A stretch of DNA of 64,000 nucleotides from Chionoecetes opilio (Eukaryota > Arthropoda > Malacostraca > Decapoda > Majidae), in contig JACEEZ010000341.1 of NCBI GenBank assembly GCA_016584305.1, forward strand, positions 52,501-116,500. Reading direction: 5' to 3'. A model generated the notes under the pieces. That model was not told the origin of the DNA and made no database searches. It worked only from the letters and a program-made list of their open reading frames with translations. Numbering within the stretch: position 1 is the first letter of the stretch; the number at the start of each line of letters is the position of its first letter. Below are positions 11,192 through 25,600 of this stretch, in pieces. The translations under genes were made by a program, and so were the position numbers.

Positions 11192-14100
11192 TTATAACAA
11201 TAACATACCTGATGAGTGGGACACGTGTGCCTGCCTGGAGTTGCACATCCGCTCTATGTTAGGAGGGACAGTTGACAGACACACTCTCATTTCCTCTTCA
11301 ACAGCCAGCAATTTATTCCTTTTCTTAGTTTTTATATTTGTGAGGGCTGAGAATCCCAGTTCACACAGATATGAGGTTGAAAATTGCAAGAGTATTTTCT
11401 GGGCCCTTTTTGGATATATGTGGGTGTTCGTTTTCCATTTGAATTCAGAAGCTTTCTAATGTCATATCCAGATATTGCAGTTTTAGTGTGCGGTCATTAC
11501 GGATGTTGATTAGTTCCTCTTCTTCAAGGATGCTAAGTTGTGGCTTGCTCAAGGGATCGTGAACGAATGGATTTCTCAGCCAGTCATAACTTTCAACAGA
11601 TATATTTGGGAAATATTTTTCTATGTTCCTTCCTAGGCTTTCAAGGTGCTGCTTAATGAGTGGAACAATGTCTGTATATTTAGCTTCAGCAGTCTTTTGA
11701 AACATGTCAATCATGCCTTCACTCACCCTTTCATTCCAGAGCCTAATTTTTTCTACCAATGCTTAAATTTTGTCAGAAGATGTTACCATATTTTCATTTC
11801 TTCCTTGCATACTTGCATTAACCTTGTTCAGATGTTCAAATATGTCTGCCAAGTAGCATAATTTTGCACTCCAAATTTCATCAGCAAGTAATTCGCAGAA
11901 TTCAGTTTTCTCCTCAAGGGTAAAGAAAAGGAGCATTTCCTCTCTCAGTTCATGCACCCGGGATAACACTTTGCCTCTTGATAACCACCGGACTTCTGTG
12001 TGGAGGAGAAGACCTTCGTGAGGAGATCCCATTTCTTCACAAAGCATGGAAAATAGTCTTGACTGCTTTGGTCTGCTTTTAAGAAAGTTTACCATTTTCA
12101 CAACATCATCAAGAACAAACTTTAATTCTTGTCCGAGTGTTTTAGCAACAAGAGCTTCACGGTGCAAGAAACAATGGGTAGTAGTGTAATGCCCGTTATT
12201 CGGAAGAGATAGGACGGGAATTATTATCATACAATTCCCGGGTTATGTCCCGTAAGCAATTCAATCTTTTAGTTTTCTCGTGTAATGTATCTTCCTTCCC
12301 TCCTTCTCACTTCTATCTTCCTTCCTTCCTTCCTCTCACTCCCTCCCCCCCCGACATTCCGCGTGCGAGTCAACATTCGTGGGATACTTATTTCGCGATC
12401 AGTGATAACTAATGGATTCAAAAACTTTTCATCCTCCCCTCACCCTCCTATCAGATCAAGGAACACTCCTAGATTCTTAATGTCCTTCAAAATAGTCACC
12501 ATAGTGAGAGATCACGTTCATAAATGGATGTGTTAGTCGAGTTACTTGCTAAATTAAAAAGTCGACCAAATTTATGGTTCGCCTCCATACCAGTCCACTC
12601 TAAAACACGTGTTCGGACACCGGACACGGACTTCAATAACACTTTCCTCGGTTATTGGATTAAACATATTAAATTCTTCTATATCAAAGTAACAGGACTG
12701 TATTATAGGCAGCCCTTTCTTAGGTACACGAGTTTCATTATTTAATTAGTTATTTCGGGATTATAAGCTCTTCAGTAGAGGCCAAGTTCAGGGTATCCAA
12801 ACATTCCCCTCTTCTCCCGCGGGCTCTTGGTTTACCCGAAAGGCGGCAGTCTCTCTCCCACTCTTCGACAGGTAAGACGTACGACGTTCGCTTTTATTCT
12901 CCCCCCCCCCCTTTCCTTGTTATAATATTGTTATCTATATTTCCAAATATGGGTACCGATGTTTAGTTTTCACTAACGTAAAGGAGGCCTGCCCATCCTT
13001 ATAATTATTATTAACAGTCTCTCTCCCACTCTTCGACAGGCTGACATCTTGGCCTTGACGCAAAGGGCCCGATACATGGTTTTTTAGTGAAACACACACA
13101 ACACTCTTACTCTTATATTCCCCCCTATTATCTTCCATGTATAATTATAAGTATTCAGCGGTATATTACCTAAGTGAAGGATAATTTATCAATAAGGTTC
13201 AGAGGAAGGTGTATGCTCACCAGAGCTTACCTTCATTACACGGGGAGAGCTTCCCGTATCAGATTGTAAAGTTTTTTTTCTTATATCAGATTAGAGTTTT
13301 CCTGTGTTGGGATGGAGAGTCTTCTGATGTTGGATTAACACTTATATGTTTGTCTGTGATCTCAAACAAGAGACATACTACGTCAGCATGAATAAATAGG
13401 ATGATGTTTTCAAATATAGTTCTTGTGTTTATTATAAAAACCCCAGGTGATTATTCTGCGTTAGGACAGTAATTCCCCACACTTCCAAAAGAGTCAGCCT
13501 TACTCGGTATAATTCCACGTATCAATCACGACTACCAAGATAAATCTAATATATATCTATTCACGTGCTCAGGGAGTAAACCAGAGAACTACTCGCTTGA
13601 GCTGGTGGCAGCACTTCCCCTTAACTCATACCCTTTCCCCTTAACCTAAACTCCTACCCCTTCCCCTTAAATTCATCCCCATTTCAGTACTCTCCGCAGC
13701 GAGAAGTGTTCATACTATAATCACATAGTGAAGTCATAAGACTGGTTTTCAATTCTCAATTCAAGTTGTAATCAAATGAAAAATCATAATCAATTAATAT
13801 CATTCAAATAACAAAGGCACCAGGTATAAACTTCTTCATAGGAGTTCTGGCAACACAGTAGTCAAATCTGGGTTCTCCTTCTTGACTAAGGACATGAAAC
13901 CTTTTAGCGATCCCACCATGGATGGACAGCCATCTGTGCAAATTCCTACACATAATTTCCATGACAAGTCCTTTTCTTTCAAGTATTCTGTCACTGTAGA
14001 AAATATCTCCTGTCCTGTGGTTTTCACCAGTTCTTTGCAGCATAAGAAATGTTCAGTTATTTTGTTATCAGCAACATAACGGATGAACACTAGTAACTGA

Positions 14101-15002
14101 GCTTTTCCTCCAATGTCTGTTGATTCATCCGCTTGTAAAGCATACATTTTACCTTTCACGAGTTCACACACACTTGTTTCAATATCAGACGACATGTCCT
14201 TGATTCGTCTACCAATCGTGTCGTCTGAGAGGGGAATTTTTTCCACTTCCTTTTCAGCCTCATCCCCAAACAATTTTTTCACCACAGCACAGCAAGCTGG
14301 AAGGAAGTATGACTCTGCAATTGAATGGGGTTTCATTTGTTTTGCTGTATGCTCTGCCACTAAATAGCTTGCTTTCTGTGCCTTTTCTGCCACCTTCACC
14401 TTATTCTCAAACCCAAGCCTTTGTTGTTTGTTATCTTTCAAGAGTCTTTTAAAATAATCTATAGGCTTCTGAGAGAGGTGACTATGTTTTGTTGTTAAAT
14501 GTCTCTTTATTTTCATAAGAGTCATAGATTCATTTGATAGCTCAATGCCGCAAACAACACATTTTGGCTTTGGACCATTTTCATCATCACAGCAAGTGAA
14601 CCCAAATCCAAGATAACTGTCGTTATACAGGCGAAATGACTTACTGCAGTTACTTTTGCTAGCACGTGTCGTCGTTTTGACCACGCTCAGACCTGGATGA
14701 CAAAACTCACTTTCATCTGTCACTTCTCTTTGCCCGCTCGGACCTGCACGACTACGGTCACTTTCAACTGTCACTTCACTTTGCCAGCACGGACCTGTAC
14801 GACTATGCTCATTTTCAACTGTCACTTCACTTTCTTCACTTTCCACACTAGGGTCTGGACGAGAGGACTCACTTTCAACAGTTATTACTGTTACTTCGCC
14901 TTCGGTGCCTTCGACACATTTACGTTTTGATTCATGATCAACTGCGACTTCACCGCTATTGCCTTCAGTATACTTTCGCTTTTTAATGAGGTACTTATCC
15001 AT
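11192..15002 (-). pseudogene. hAT transposase (ZBED/FAM200-like), interrupted
   Basis: The N-terminal block (15002 to ~13858) starts MDKYLIKKRK. It has a Ser/Glu/Val-rich region with four or five degenerate repeats of (S)EVTVES-RS-(T/A)GPS, then a BED-type finger (KCVVCGIELSNESM...IKRHLTTKH), then the catalytic domain start ALQADESTDIGGKAQL and GICTDGCPSM. Coding resumes near 12180 with TTHCFLHREALVAKTLG and EVRWLSRGKVL, continues to PLIKQHLESLGRNIEKYFP, and ends in the C-terminal dimerisation segment YLCELGFSALTNIKTKKRN (about 11389-11192). The break at 13858/12184 is an inserted LTR-like sequence. Joining across it restores frame and sense, as the flanks share GTAG. Further lesions are an in-frame TAA near 11763, a TGA replacing Trp near 11445, and a frameshift near 11395. 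It cuts and pastes DNA in functional relatives; here it is dead. The first Met is the family-like start. Confidence 0.9.
12185..13857. mobile_element. Probable solo LTR (1673 bp) inserted in the hAT transposase
   Basis: The insertion begins TGTAATGCCCGTTATTCGG and ends GGCAACACA, so it has the 5'-TG...CA-3' ends of LTRs. It is bounded by the duplicated tetranucleotide GTAG (12181-12184 and 13858-13861). Excising one GTAG plus the insert restores an open hAT frame reading DLTTTHCFLH. No gag or pol coding was recognised inside. A 22-bp direct repeat, CTCTCTCCCACTCTTCGACA, occurs at about 12850 and 13019, and an AATAAA lies near 13390. A solo LTR formed by recombination between the two LTRs of a full element is the simplest reading. 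Strand is undetermined. Confidence 0.6.
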
Positions 15003-15616
15003 TTTTAAGCTTGGACCTCATTAACACCACAACAGCGATACTTACTGAGGCTCACGGCTACACTGACCACGGGAGGTGCCTACCCAACTCTCTGCCTACG
15101 TGTGTTGCCAAATTATACATGTTATTTATAATTATATCGGGGTTCACGTAAATCACGTCAAACAGTCAAACTTGCATAAAGCCTACTGATATACGTATGC
15201 ATCAGCTTCTATTCATCATCCTTTTTCCTTTGATATGTCGCTAAAAACAATTCACATGAACGCGTGATAAAACTAGTAAGTTGGTAACTCAGTAACACCA
15301 GCAGGCTGCGGCTCAGACTGGTACAGTACGTGTACAGTACTCGTTCAACACGTATTGTGGTGGAAGCGGGAAGTATTTTTTTTAAGCATGAGTAACTTAT
15401 TTATTTATTCTCTATTTCTTACTTTATCCGTCTACCCAAAGTACTTATAATATTATTAAAAGGACCTTGCATCTACCTGCCTAGTTACATATTAACTCAT
15501 TCATTTACGAATTTCCATCTTCAATATAAAAAAAAAAAACTGCGACCTCAAAGCGCAAAATACCCATATCTATGAAAAATTACGCGGCGCACCTAGGGGA
15601 TTCCCACGGCGCACAA

Positions 15617-15632
15617 GTGCGCCGCGGCGCAC
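15617..15632. repeat. Perfect 16-bp palindrome in the hAT right end
   Basis: GTGCGCCGCGGCGCAC is its own reverse complement and adjoins the terminal AGTTTGAGAATCACTG. The left end has GGCGGCGCAC in the matching place. Confidence 0.85.
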
Positions 15633-15652
15633 AGTTTGAGAATCACTGCGAG

Positions 15653-15845
15653 TCTACATACTCTTTTAGGTAAATATGCAGTTTCAACCAATACTCCCTA
15701 TTGACTAATACTCTACCATTCAAGTGTACCTACTCTTCTCAGACATCCTTGCCCACCAATCACACATTCCTTTATCCTCTACATACTCTTTTAGGTAAAT
15801 ATGCAGTTTCAACCAATACTCCCTTTTGACCAATACTCTTCTGAC
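15653..15845 (+). repeat. Rest of interrupted unit plus second complete unit
   Basis: 15653-15723 completes the unit begun at 10832. 15724-15845 is a second full copy, including CATACTCTTTTAGGTAAATA and ATGCAGTTTCAACCAATACT. The two copies are nearly identical, differing mainly in CTATTGACT against CTTTTGACC. Confidence 0.9.
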
Positions 15846-15851
15846 ATAACT

Positions 15852-15962
15852 AGGGGGGCCACGCCCCCCAAGACCCCCTGCTAGTTAACTAATCTAACCC
15901 GGGCATTGATTACGTAACCTAACTTCACTGGGGGGGGGGGGTTTGCCCCCCCAGACCCCCTG
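15852..15962. repeat. Two G-run/C-run hairpin sequences
   Basis: GGGGGGGCCACGCCCCCC followed by AAGACCCCCTG (about 15853-15881) and an 11-G run, TTTG, CCCCCCC and AGACCCCCTG (about 15932-15961) are two copies of a similar stem-loop with the same trailing AGACCCCCTG. Function unknown. Confidence 0.7.
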
Positions 15963-16203
15963 TGTTATTTTTTCATTTCCGACAGCTTTTGTGTGGGTTA
16001 GAAATACTCTTTATAATAAGAACGAAACGTTCAGGATACTTAAAACCACCGATTGGTTGTGTTGTATTGTATTGGTCTAAACTGCATTTATACCTTTATG
16101 GATTTCACTTTTCCACCTACAGTACATGCATTCCACGCACTAGTACACCGGTGCTCGAATGTCTCTTATCTTTGCCTCTCCGTAGCATTGATGAGAGGAG
16201 GAT

Positions 16204-16434
16204 GCAGTCAGTTCGTACACAAATTGTTTCGTACACCAGTAGATTCGTACACCTAAAAGTTGTTTCGTAGTCTATAATGAAACTATAGTCGTTTCGTACA
16301 CTCAGCTCAAAGTTTAACTTGATGACTAGAGTTACGAAACGACACACCAGGTATGTACGAAAAAACTCAAAATCAGTGTACGAAACAACTAACAAAACCT
16401 GGGTACGAAACAACTTGTGTACGAAACTCGCTGT
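16204..16434. mobile_element. ~230-bp MITE built from repeated GTTTCGTACAC motifs
   Basis: The left side reads GTTCGTACACAAATTGTTTC then GTACACCAG, and the reverse complement of the right side reads GTTTCGTACACAAGTTGTTT then CGTACCCAGG, giving ~30-bp inverted ends. Between them GTTTCGTA or its complement TACGAAAC recurs about nine times in total, on the plus sense in the left half and the minus sense in the right half. No coding sequence. Confidence 0.6.
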
Positions 16435-16942
16435 ATTGCTAGTCCTTTCCTCCCCTAAACACACACATCAAGGTTACCTAGTTTATCTGCCGTTCCAGCA
16501 CTCATTTTACTTAATCTGCTTCTCTATCCATTCTTCATTCACCTTGCGCACCCACCCTTCGTTCGTTCCAATCTCACTTTATGCCGCCGCCATCCGTATC
16601 CTTCACTTGACTCATTCTCTCCATCTCATCCTTGTCTCCTATTCTCCTCCTCCATTTCCCGCAATCTTCCTCTCCCATATCATCTTCTCTATGCACTTCT
16701 AGCACAAGACGCATTTCTTTTTTATTTGCACTTCACTCATTCCAGTCACCTATAGGCATTCGGCAGCATACCATTCATTGCACCCTTTACATTCCCCCTA
16801 CAGCGTCCTGATCAACCATAAGCAACTCAACATGAAATAAACAACTTATAACATAACTTTATATGGCTTGAATATTCGAAAAACCTTCATCATGCAACCC
16901 TACGAACAGTGTGCGAGTGCTCTTCAGCAACCTTAGCAATAT

Positions 16943-17003
16943 GAACAAATATGGTGGAAAAACGAACAAATATGGTGGAAAAACGAACAAATATGGCGGA
17001 TGG
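16943..17003 (+). repeat. 21-bp tandem repeat, three copies
   Basis: GAACAAATATGGTGGAAAAAC starts at 16943 and 16964; a third partial unit starts at 16985 with GAACAAATATGGCGG. It sits just inside the right TIR of the 8.15-kb unit. Confidence 0.9.
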
Positions 17004-17118
17004 ATGTTCGCAAAGATCGTTTGAAAATACCTCTAAACGCGTTACGAACGTTCCAAGATCAATCTAAGTGCAAAGATGATCTTAGAGACGCGTTACGAAC
17101 GTTCGAACATCCGGCCCC
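16985..17118 (-). repeat. Right TIR of the 8.15-kb unit
   Basis: Reverse-complement match to 8966-9095. The first 27 bases differ at one position by eye. Confidence 0.8.
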
Positions 17119-17210
17119 TGTTTTGGTAGGAAGTTTCACTAACTATCTTCTGATAATATTCAGTCTTTTTTGAAAATTTTCTTGCCTATTGGACGAGGCA
17201 AGTGCGTTAA

Positions 17211-18056
17211 GCCCCTTTCACATATTCTAGAGTAGCGCGCCGAATTGTGGCGACTCGTTACTCGCGAAAACACGTGGGCGCACTCGTAGGTACTCGTGGA
17301 TAGTCGCCATCAAGTCGTATCAAATAGTGAGAGTCGTGGCAGGGTCGCGAGGTGTCTTGGGTATGCGTGCGAGGGGCTGGAAATTTTGGACATGTTCAAA
17401 ATCTGGCCGCGCAACGTCACGACTTTTGGATGCGTAGCGGATGCGTAGCCTGGTCGTAACTACTAGTATCAACTCGTAGCTACTCGTCATTTATCGTAGT
17501 GACTCAATTGCCTATTCGTAGTGACTCATTTTATAGTGACGGGTGCTCCGTAGTGTAGTGGTTAGCACGCTCGGTTCACAACCGCGAAGTCCCGGGTTGG
17601 ATCCACGGGCGGAGCGGAGAAACATGGGCGGTCTCCTTAAAAACACCCGAGCCCCTGTCCACCCAGTAGTGAATGGGTACCGGGTGTTAGCCGGGGGTTT
17701 GTGACGTACCCGCCTCCCGGGGTGAGGTGCAGATGACCCTGTATCTCACACGAGATAAACATTTTCTCCCAGATCAGTCAGGTCAAGCCACCGGGTCGTA
17801 CAAACTCGTAGCAAACTCTTGCAATGTTGTAGCAACTCGTAAAAGACTCATAGCAACTTATAGCGACACTCGTAACTACGCGTACAAACTCTTAGCAAAG
17901 TCGCACCAACGCGTACTAATGCGTGATTGGGTACACGAGAAACGACCAATAAAACAGTGTCGGGTGTCAGTGTCGCCTTTTCTCTACGATTAGACGCCAA
18001 TTTGGGATTCGGCGCTACTCGGCTTGCTACTCTAGAATGTGTGAAAGGGGCTTTAG
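17211..18056 (+). mobile_element. Left arm: non-autonomous TIR element carrying a tRNA-like sequence
   Basis: The outer end GCCCCTTTCACATATTCTAG and the inner end (reverse complement AAGCCCCTTTCACACATTCT) form TIRs of about 30 bases. Degenerate 10-13-base ACTCGTAGCA motifs fill 17280-17530 and 17800-17930. No transposase. Confidence 0.75.
17542..17616 (+). tRNA. tRNA-Val(CAC)-like sequence, probably a SINE head
   Basis: An A-box-like TAGTGTAGTGG (17551-17561) and a B-box-like GGTTGGATCC (17595-17604) have tRNA spacing. The putative anticodon loop TTCACAA would give CAC (Val). The anticodon stem has a mismatch, the T arm is imperfect, and the acceptor ends pair only partly, so this is a degenerate tRNA-derived sequence rather than a functional tRNA. 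Confidence 0.5.
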
Positions 18057-18324
18057 ACTTTAATCATTTGGCGATTCTCGCGATTTCTTAAGCCACTGCT
18101 AAACCGTTTGTTGAGCTATACCAGTCTCCCTCACAATCTGTTTTGCACTAAAACTGATCTTATGCAAGGTGTGAATACGGGTGATCTGGTCTGCAATCAA
18201 CTCTGGCTTAGGCCCCATATCAAACTGAGCGAAAACACTTTCCCGAAAAGTTTTGTTGACGTTTTTGGAAATTGAACCGGGACTGACAATAAAAAACAAT
18301 ACGTCCTGGTCACTGACCATTAAT
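18057..18324 (-). other. Spacer with a possible helix-turn-helix transposase fragment
   Basis: An open minus-strand frame to 18099 includes LIADQITRIHTLHKISFSAK and QIVRETGIAQQTV, which has the spacing of a Tc1/mariner-type N-terminal helix-turn-helix. It is short, truncated and unproven. A chance match is possible. Confidence 0.25.
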
Positions 18325-19203
18325 GACTAAAGCCCCTTTCACACATTCTAGAGTAGCAAGCCGAGTAGCGCCGAATCCCAAATCGGCGTCTACTCGTGGA
18401 GAAAAGGCGACACTGACACCCGACACTGTTTTATCGGTCTTTTCTCGTGTAACCAATCACGAATTAGTACGCGTTGGTATGACTTTGCTAAGAGTTTGTA
18501 CATATAGTTACGAGTGTCGCTAAAAGTTGCTATGAGTCGTTTACGAGTTGCTACGACATTGCAAGAGTTTGCTACGAGCTTGTACGACCCGGTGGCTTGA
18601 CCTGACTGATCTGGGAGGGAAATCTTTATCTCGTGTGAGATACAGGGTCATCTGCACCTCACCCCGGGAGGCGGGTACGTCACAAACCCCCGGCTAACAC
18701 CCGGTACCCATTCACTACTGGGTGGACAGGGGCTCGGGTGTTTTTAAGGAGACCGCCCATGTTTCTCCGCTCCGCCCGTGGATCCAACCCGGGATTTCGC
18801 GGTTGTGAACCGAGCGTGCTAACCACTACACTACGGAGCACCCGTCACTATAAAAAAAATACGAATGAGTCACTACATCACTACTTGAGTCACTACGAAT
18901 AGGCAATTGAGTCGCTACGATAAATGACGAGTTGCTACGAGTTGATAATAGTAGTTACGACCCGGCTACGCATCCGCTACGCATCCAAAAGTCGTGACGT
19001 TGCGCGGCCAGATTTTGAACATGTCCAAAATTTCCAGCCCCTCACACGCATACCCAAGACACCTCGCGACCCTGCCACGACTCTCACTATTTGATACGAC
19101 TTAATGGCGACTATCCACGAGTACCTACGAGTGCGCCCACGTGTTTTCGCGAGTAGCAAGTCGCCACAACTCGACGCGCTACTCTAGAATGTGTGAAAGA
19201 GGC
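18325..19203 (-). mobile_element. Right arm: second copy of the tRNA-bearing TIR element
   Basis: Reverse complement of the left arm with scattered substitutions and small indels, notably extra sequence around 18852-18890. It has the same TIR ends and the same internal order. Confidence 0.75.
18769..18842 (-). tRNA. tRNA-Val(CAC)-like sequence in the opposite arm
   Basis: Same sequence as the tRNA-like head at 17542-17616, inverted, with AAATCCCGGG in place of AAGTCCCGGG. It shows that the tRNA-like insert predates the duplication of the arms. Confidence 0.5.
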
Positions 19204-19207
19204 TTAA

Positions 19208-21691
<2,484 letters not shown>

Positions 21692-21965
21692 GTAAAAATG
21701 CATATATGCTAGGAAAAAAGTATTGAGAAGTGCCGGCTGCCCACCCAGGAAGGCGATGCGAGGTTGAGCTGCATCATAATCTCGTAACTCTTGATTGTTT
21801 AGCTCAGCAACGAGCTATTAACAAGTGTCAGATCATTTTGCAAGTTAATTACGCTGGTTCAAGAATGCCAGTAAACTCAAAGTACATATTTTAAGGGAAC
21901 ATCATTACTTTATTTTTCCCTACGTATTGATTGTTATTTAATATTCACTGTTCTCATGTAATTAG

Positions 21966-22252
21966 TAAAGGTAAAGATAGGGGCATACGCTATGATGCGC
22001 GTGGCCTTGGTCCCCATCTCCGTCGCATTAGCCTTTGAGCCTGTGGTGGGATAGAACCCGTTATCCCGGGACACAAGGCTAGTGTAACATCTGGGTGACC
22101 ACAGTTACCTTCCCCAGGTTTCCCCAGGTACCCATTTATCAACCCCGAAAGGGAAGATGAACAGCTGGCCAACTTGCCCTGGGCTGGACTCGAACCAGGG
22201 CCCGCAGATTCGTAGCTAGGCGCTCTAGCCACTACACCACGGAGTACTGCTT
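21966..22252 (-). mobile_element. tRNA-derived SINE
   Basis: On the minus strand the head reads ACTCCGTGGTGTAGTGGCTA, an A-box-like sequence, followed by a canonical B box GGTTCGAGTCC (22186-22196). About 200 bases of tRNA-unrelated body follow, ending in CTATCTTTACCTTTACT. Anticodon-stem pairing is poor, so it is not a functional tRNA. Confidence 0.75.
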
Positions 22253-22580
22253 GGAACTTCTTATGAAAAATTACACGATTTTTTCTTAATATATTTGTTT
22301 AGCTCACGTCTAATCGCTGCATCATTTTCTCTCTCTAGTACAGCTATGTGAAATATCTGTCATGTTTATCAAAGTTACAATACAATGTACGTTGAAAAGA
22401 CTATATGGACAAGACAGACATCCACAGTGCAATCTGCCGCGTCATGTGTGGCGGCGTGTGTGTGCGTTGGTCAGCGGCCTTAACAAAGACCCGCCGTCGA
22501 GAGTTCCGCCACTCCTGCAGCCACACCTCAAGGTCTGAAGACTGCAACGACGCCCAATAACACCTCACCTCACCGTCTGC

Positions 22581-22687
22581 CCCTACCACCACCACCATTA
22601 CCACCACCACCACCACCACCACCGCCATATTCACCATATTCACCACTTTTAGCCTCACCACCATCACCACCATATTCACCACTTCAT
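22581..22687 (+). repeat. ACC-rich minisatellite, first block
   Basis: Units of (ACC)n followed by ATATTCACCACTT(C/T)TAGCCT. The block ends in CACCACTTC at 22685-22687, where a CR1 fragment is inserted, and resumes with TAGCCTTACC at 23132. Confidence 0.9.
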
Positions 22688-23131
22688 GACCAAAATTATT
22701 CAAGGGATGCGTAACTTTAGTTATGAAAAGAGATTGAAGCTATTAAACTTACACTCACTCGAGAGACGCAGAATAAGGGGCGATCTGATAGAAGTTTTTA
22801 AGTAGATAAAAGGATATAATAAAGGAGAGGTAGGAAAAGTTCTTACGGCTAGTAACCAGGGTAGAACAAGAAGTAACGGATTCAAGCGGGAAAAGCGTAG
22901 ATTTGAAAAAGAAATAGGGAAAACTGGTTCAAAAATAGGGTGGTAAATAATTGGAATGGACTCAGTAGACAGGTGGACAGTGCAGAGTCAATAGGGATTT
23001 TTAAAGGAGTCTGGATAAATTCATGGATGGGGATGAAAAGTGGATGTAGGTAGTGTTAAGTAACAGGAACTACCACGTGTAGGTCACACGGCCTCTTGTA
23101 GCTTCCTTTTTTTCTTATGTTCTTATGTTCT
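22688..23131 (+). mobile_element. CR1-like LINE 3' fragment inserted in the minisatellite
   Basis: Encodes, with frameshifts and a TAG, the C-terminal part of a CR1-type ORF2: (M)TKIIQGMRNFSYEKRLK, LHSLERRR-RGDLIEVFK, then a degenerate RVVN-WNGLSRQV segment. It ends in TTCTTATGTTCTTATGTTC, an 8-bp-repeat tail of the kind CR1 elements carry. It is about 75-80% similar by eye to copies at 59170-59763 and 60107-60830. It is 5'-truncated, as usual for LINEs. Confidence 0.85.
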
Positions 23132-23340
23132 AGCCTTACCCCCACCACCACCATCATATTCACCACTTCTAGCCTTACCACCACCACCACCACCATATTC
23201 ACCACTTCTAGCCTTACCACCACCACCACCATCACCACCACCATCACCACCATATTCACCACTTCTAGCCTCACCACCACCATCACCACCACCATATTCA
23301 CCACTTCTAACCTCACCACCACCACCACAACCACCACCTC
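23132..23340 (+). repeat. ACC-rich minisatellite, second block
   Basis: Five or so units of (ACC)n(ATC)m ATATTCACCACTTCTA(G/A)CCT(T/C). Unit length varies with the number of ACC triplets. Confidence 0.95.
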
Positions 23341-23574
23341 TAGAATTCATTCACCTCTAAAAAAAAAACACGCAATTGAATATCGTCAGTTTTATAAAAA
23401 TAGTATGTTCGAGACCTACAAAAGATGTGCGGTAATGGTAGCAAAGATTTAACTCAGACCTCAGAATGTGTCTCACCAAGAGAGTTACAATGACTTGATC
23501 TCCAATACGGTGCTTATGATGGAATCCTCCCATGCGATCAGAAGTGTTGTGAGGTTACTGGTGCTACTTCTCTA

Positions 23575-23745
23575 CTAGTGGTGGTGGTGGTGGTAAGGCT
23601 AGAAGTGGTGAATATGGTAGTGGTGGTGGTGGTAAGGCTAGATGTGGAATGTGATGGTGGTGGTGGTGGTGGTTAGGCTAGAGGTGGTGAACCTCATTCA
23701 CCACCTCTAGCCTAACCACCACCACCACCACCATCACATTCCACA
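23575..23745. repeat. Inverted minisatellite units ending in a perfect hairpin
   Basis: 23575-23640 carries the same units on the opposite strand (GGT runs, AAGGCTAGAAGTGGTGAATA). 23643-23691 and 23697-23745 are perfect 49-bp reverse complements separated by the 5-base loop CCTCA. Confidence 0.95.
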
Positions 23746-24348
<603 letters not shown>

Positions 24349-24566
24349 ATATGCATGAAGATAAGATAAATGGAAGTCAAACACGAAAAAATTGAAGAAA
24401 GACAAATCCATCATATATTTTGGTCAGTGTTCCCTGCGCTGAATATCTGTTGTGTAATGGCGGAAAAATTATAAGACCATTCAGTTATACTTACCCAGCT
24501 ATACATTCAGTAGCTTCACTTATTGTATCTATCAAATTATTCATTCATATGTTTATTCATTTGGGC

Positions 24567-25431
<865 letters not shown>

Positions 25432-25600
25432 CACTGGTCAAAAAAAAAAAAAAAAAAGTTCTGGCATGGAATTTAAGAACAGTTTTAGACTAATTTGAGG
25501 GTGCTGAATTCAAATCTGATCTTATATTTTCTCTATCACATCACGTTTTTGCGCTATAGGTATATATTCCATTTTCATGAATTTCAAGAAAAATTTATCC
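25432..25600 (+). repeat. Left TIR of the CACTGGTCAA element
   Basis: Pairs with about 27810-27976. A poly-A expansion (25440-25458) lies directly after the terminal CACTGGTCA. Confidence 0.75.

Larger units (their letters stand above)
17207..19207. repeat. ~2-kb inverted repeat formed by two opposed TIR elements
   Basis: 17211-18056 and 18325-19203 are near-identical reverse complements, separated by ~270 bases. Each arm is itself bounded by AAGCCCCTTTCACACATTCT-type inverted ends followed by AGAGTAGC. TTAA lies at both outer edges (17207-17210 and 19204-19207). Each arm contains dense degenerate ACTCGTAGC motifs and a central tRNA-Val-like sequence. The left arm lacks ~25 bases found in the right arm near the (T)n preceding the tRNA. 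Confidence 0.9.

Noticed and set aside
17542..17616. A functional tRNA-Val gene
   Set aside because: Anticodon and T stems have mismatches, the acceptor stem is incomplete, and the sequence is embedded in a duplicated TIR element. Better described as tRNA-derived.
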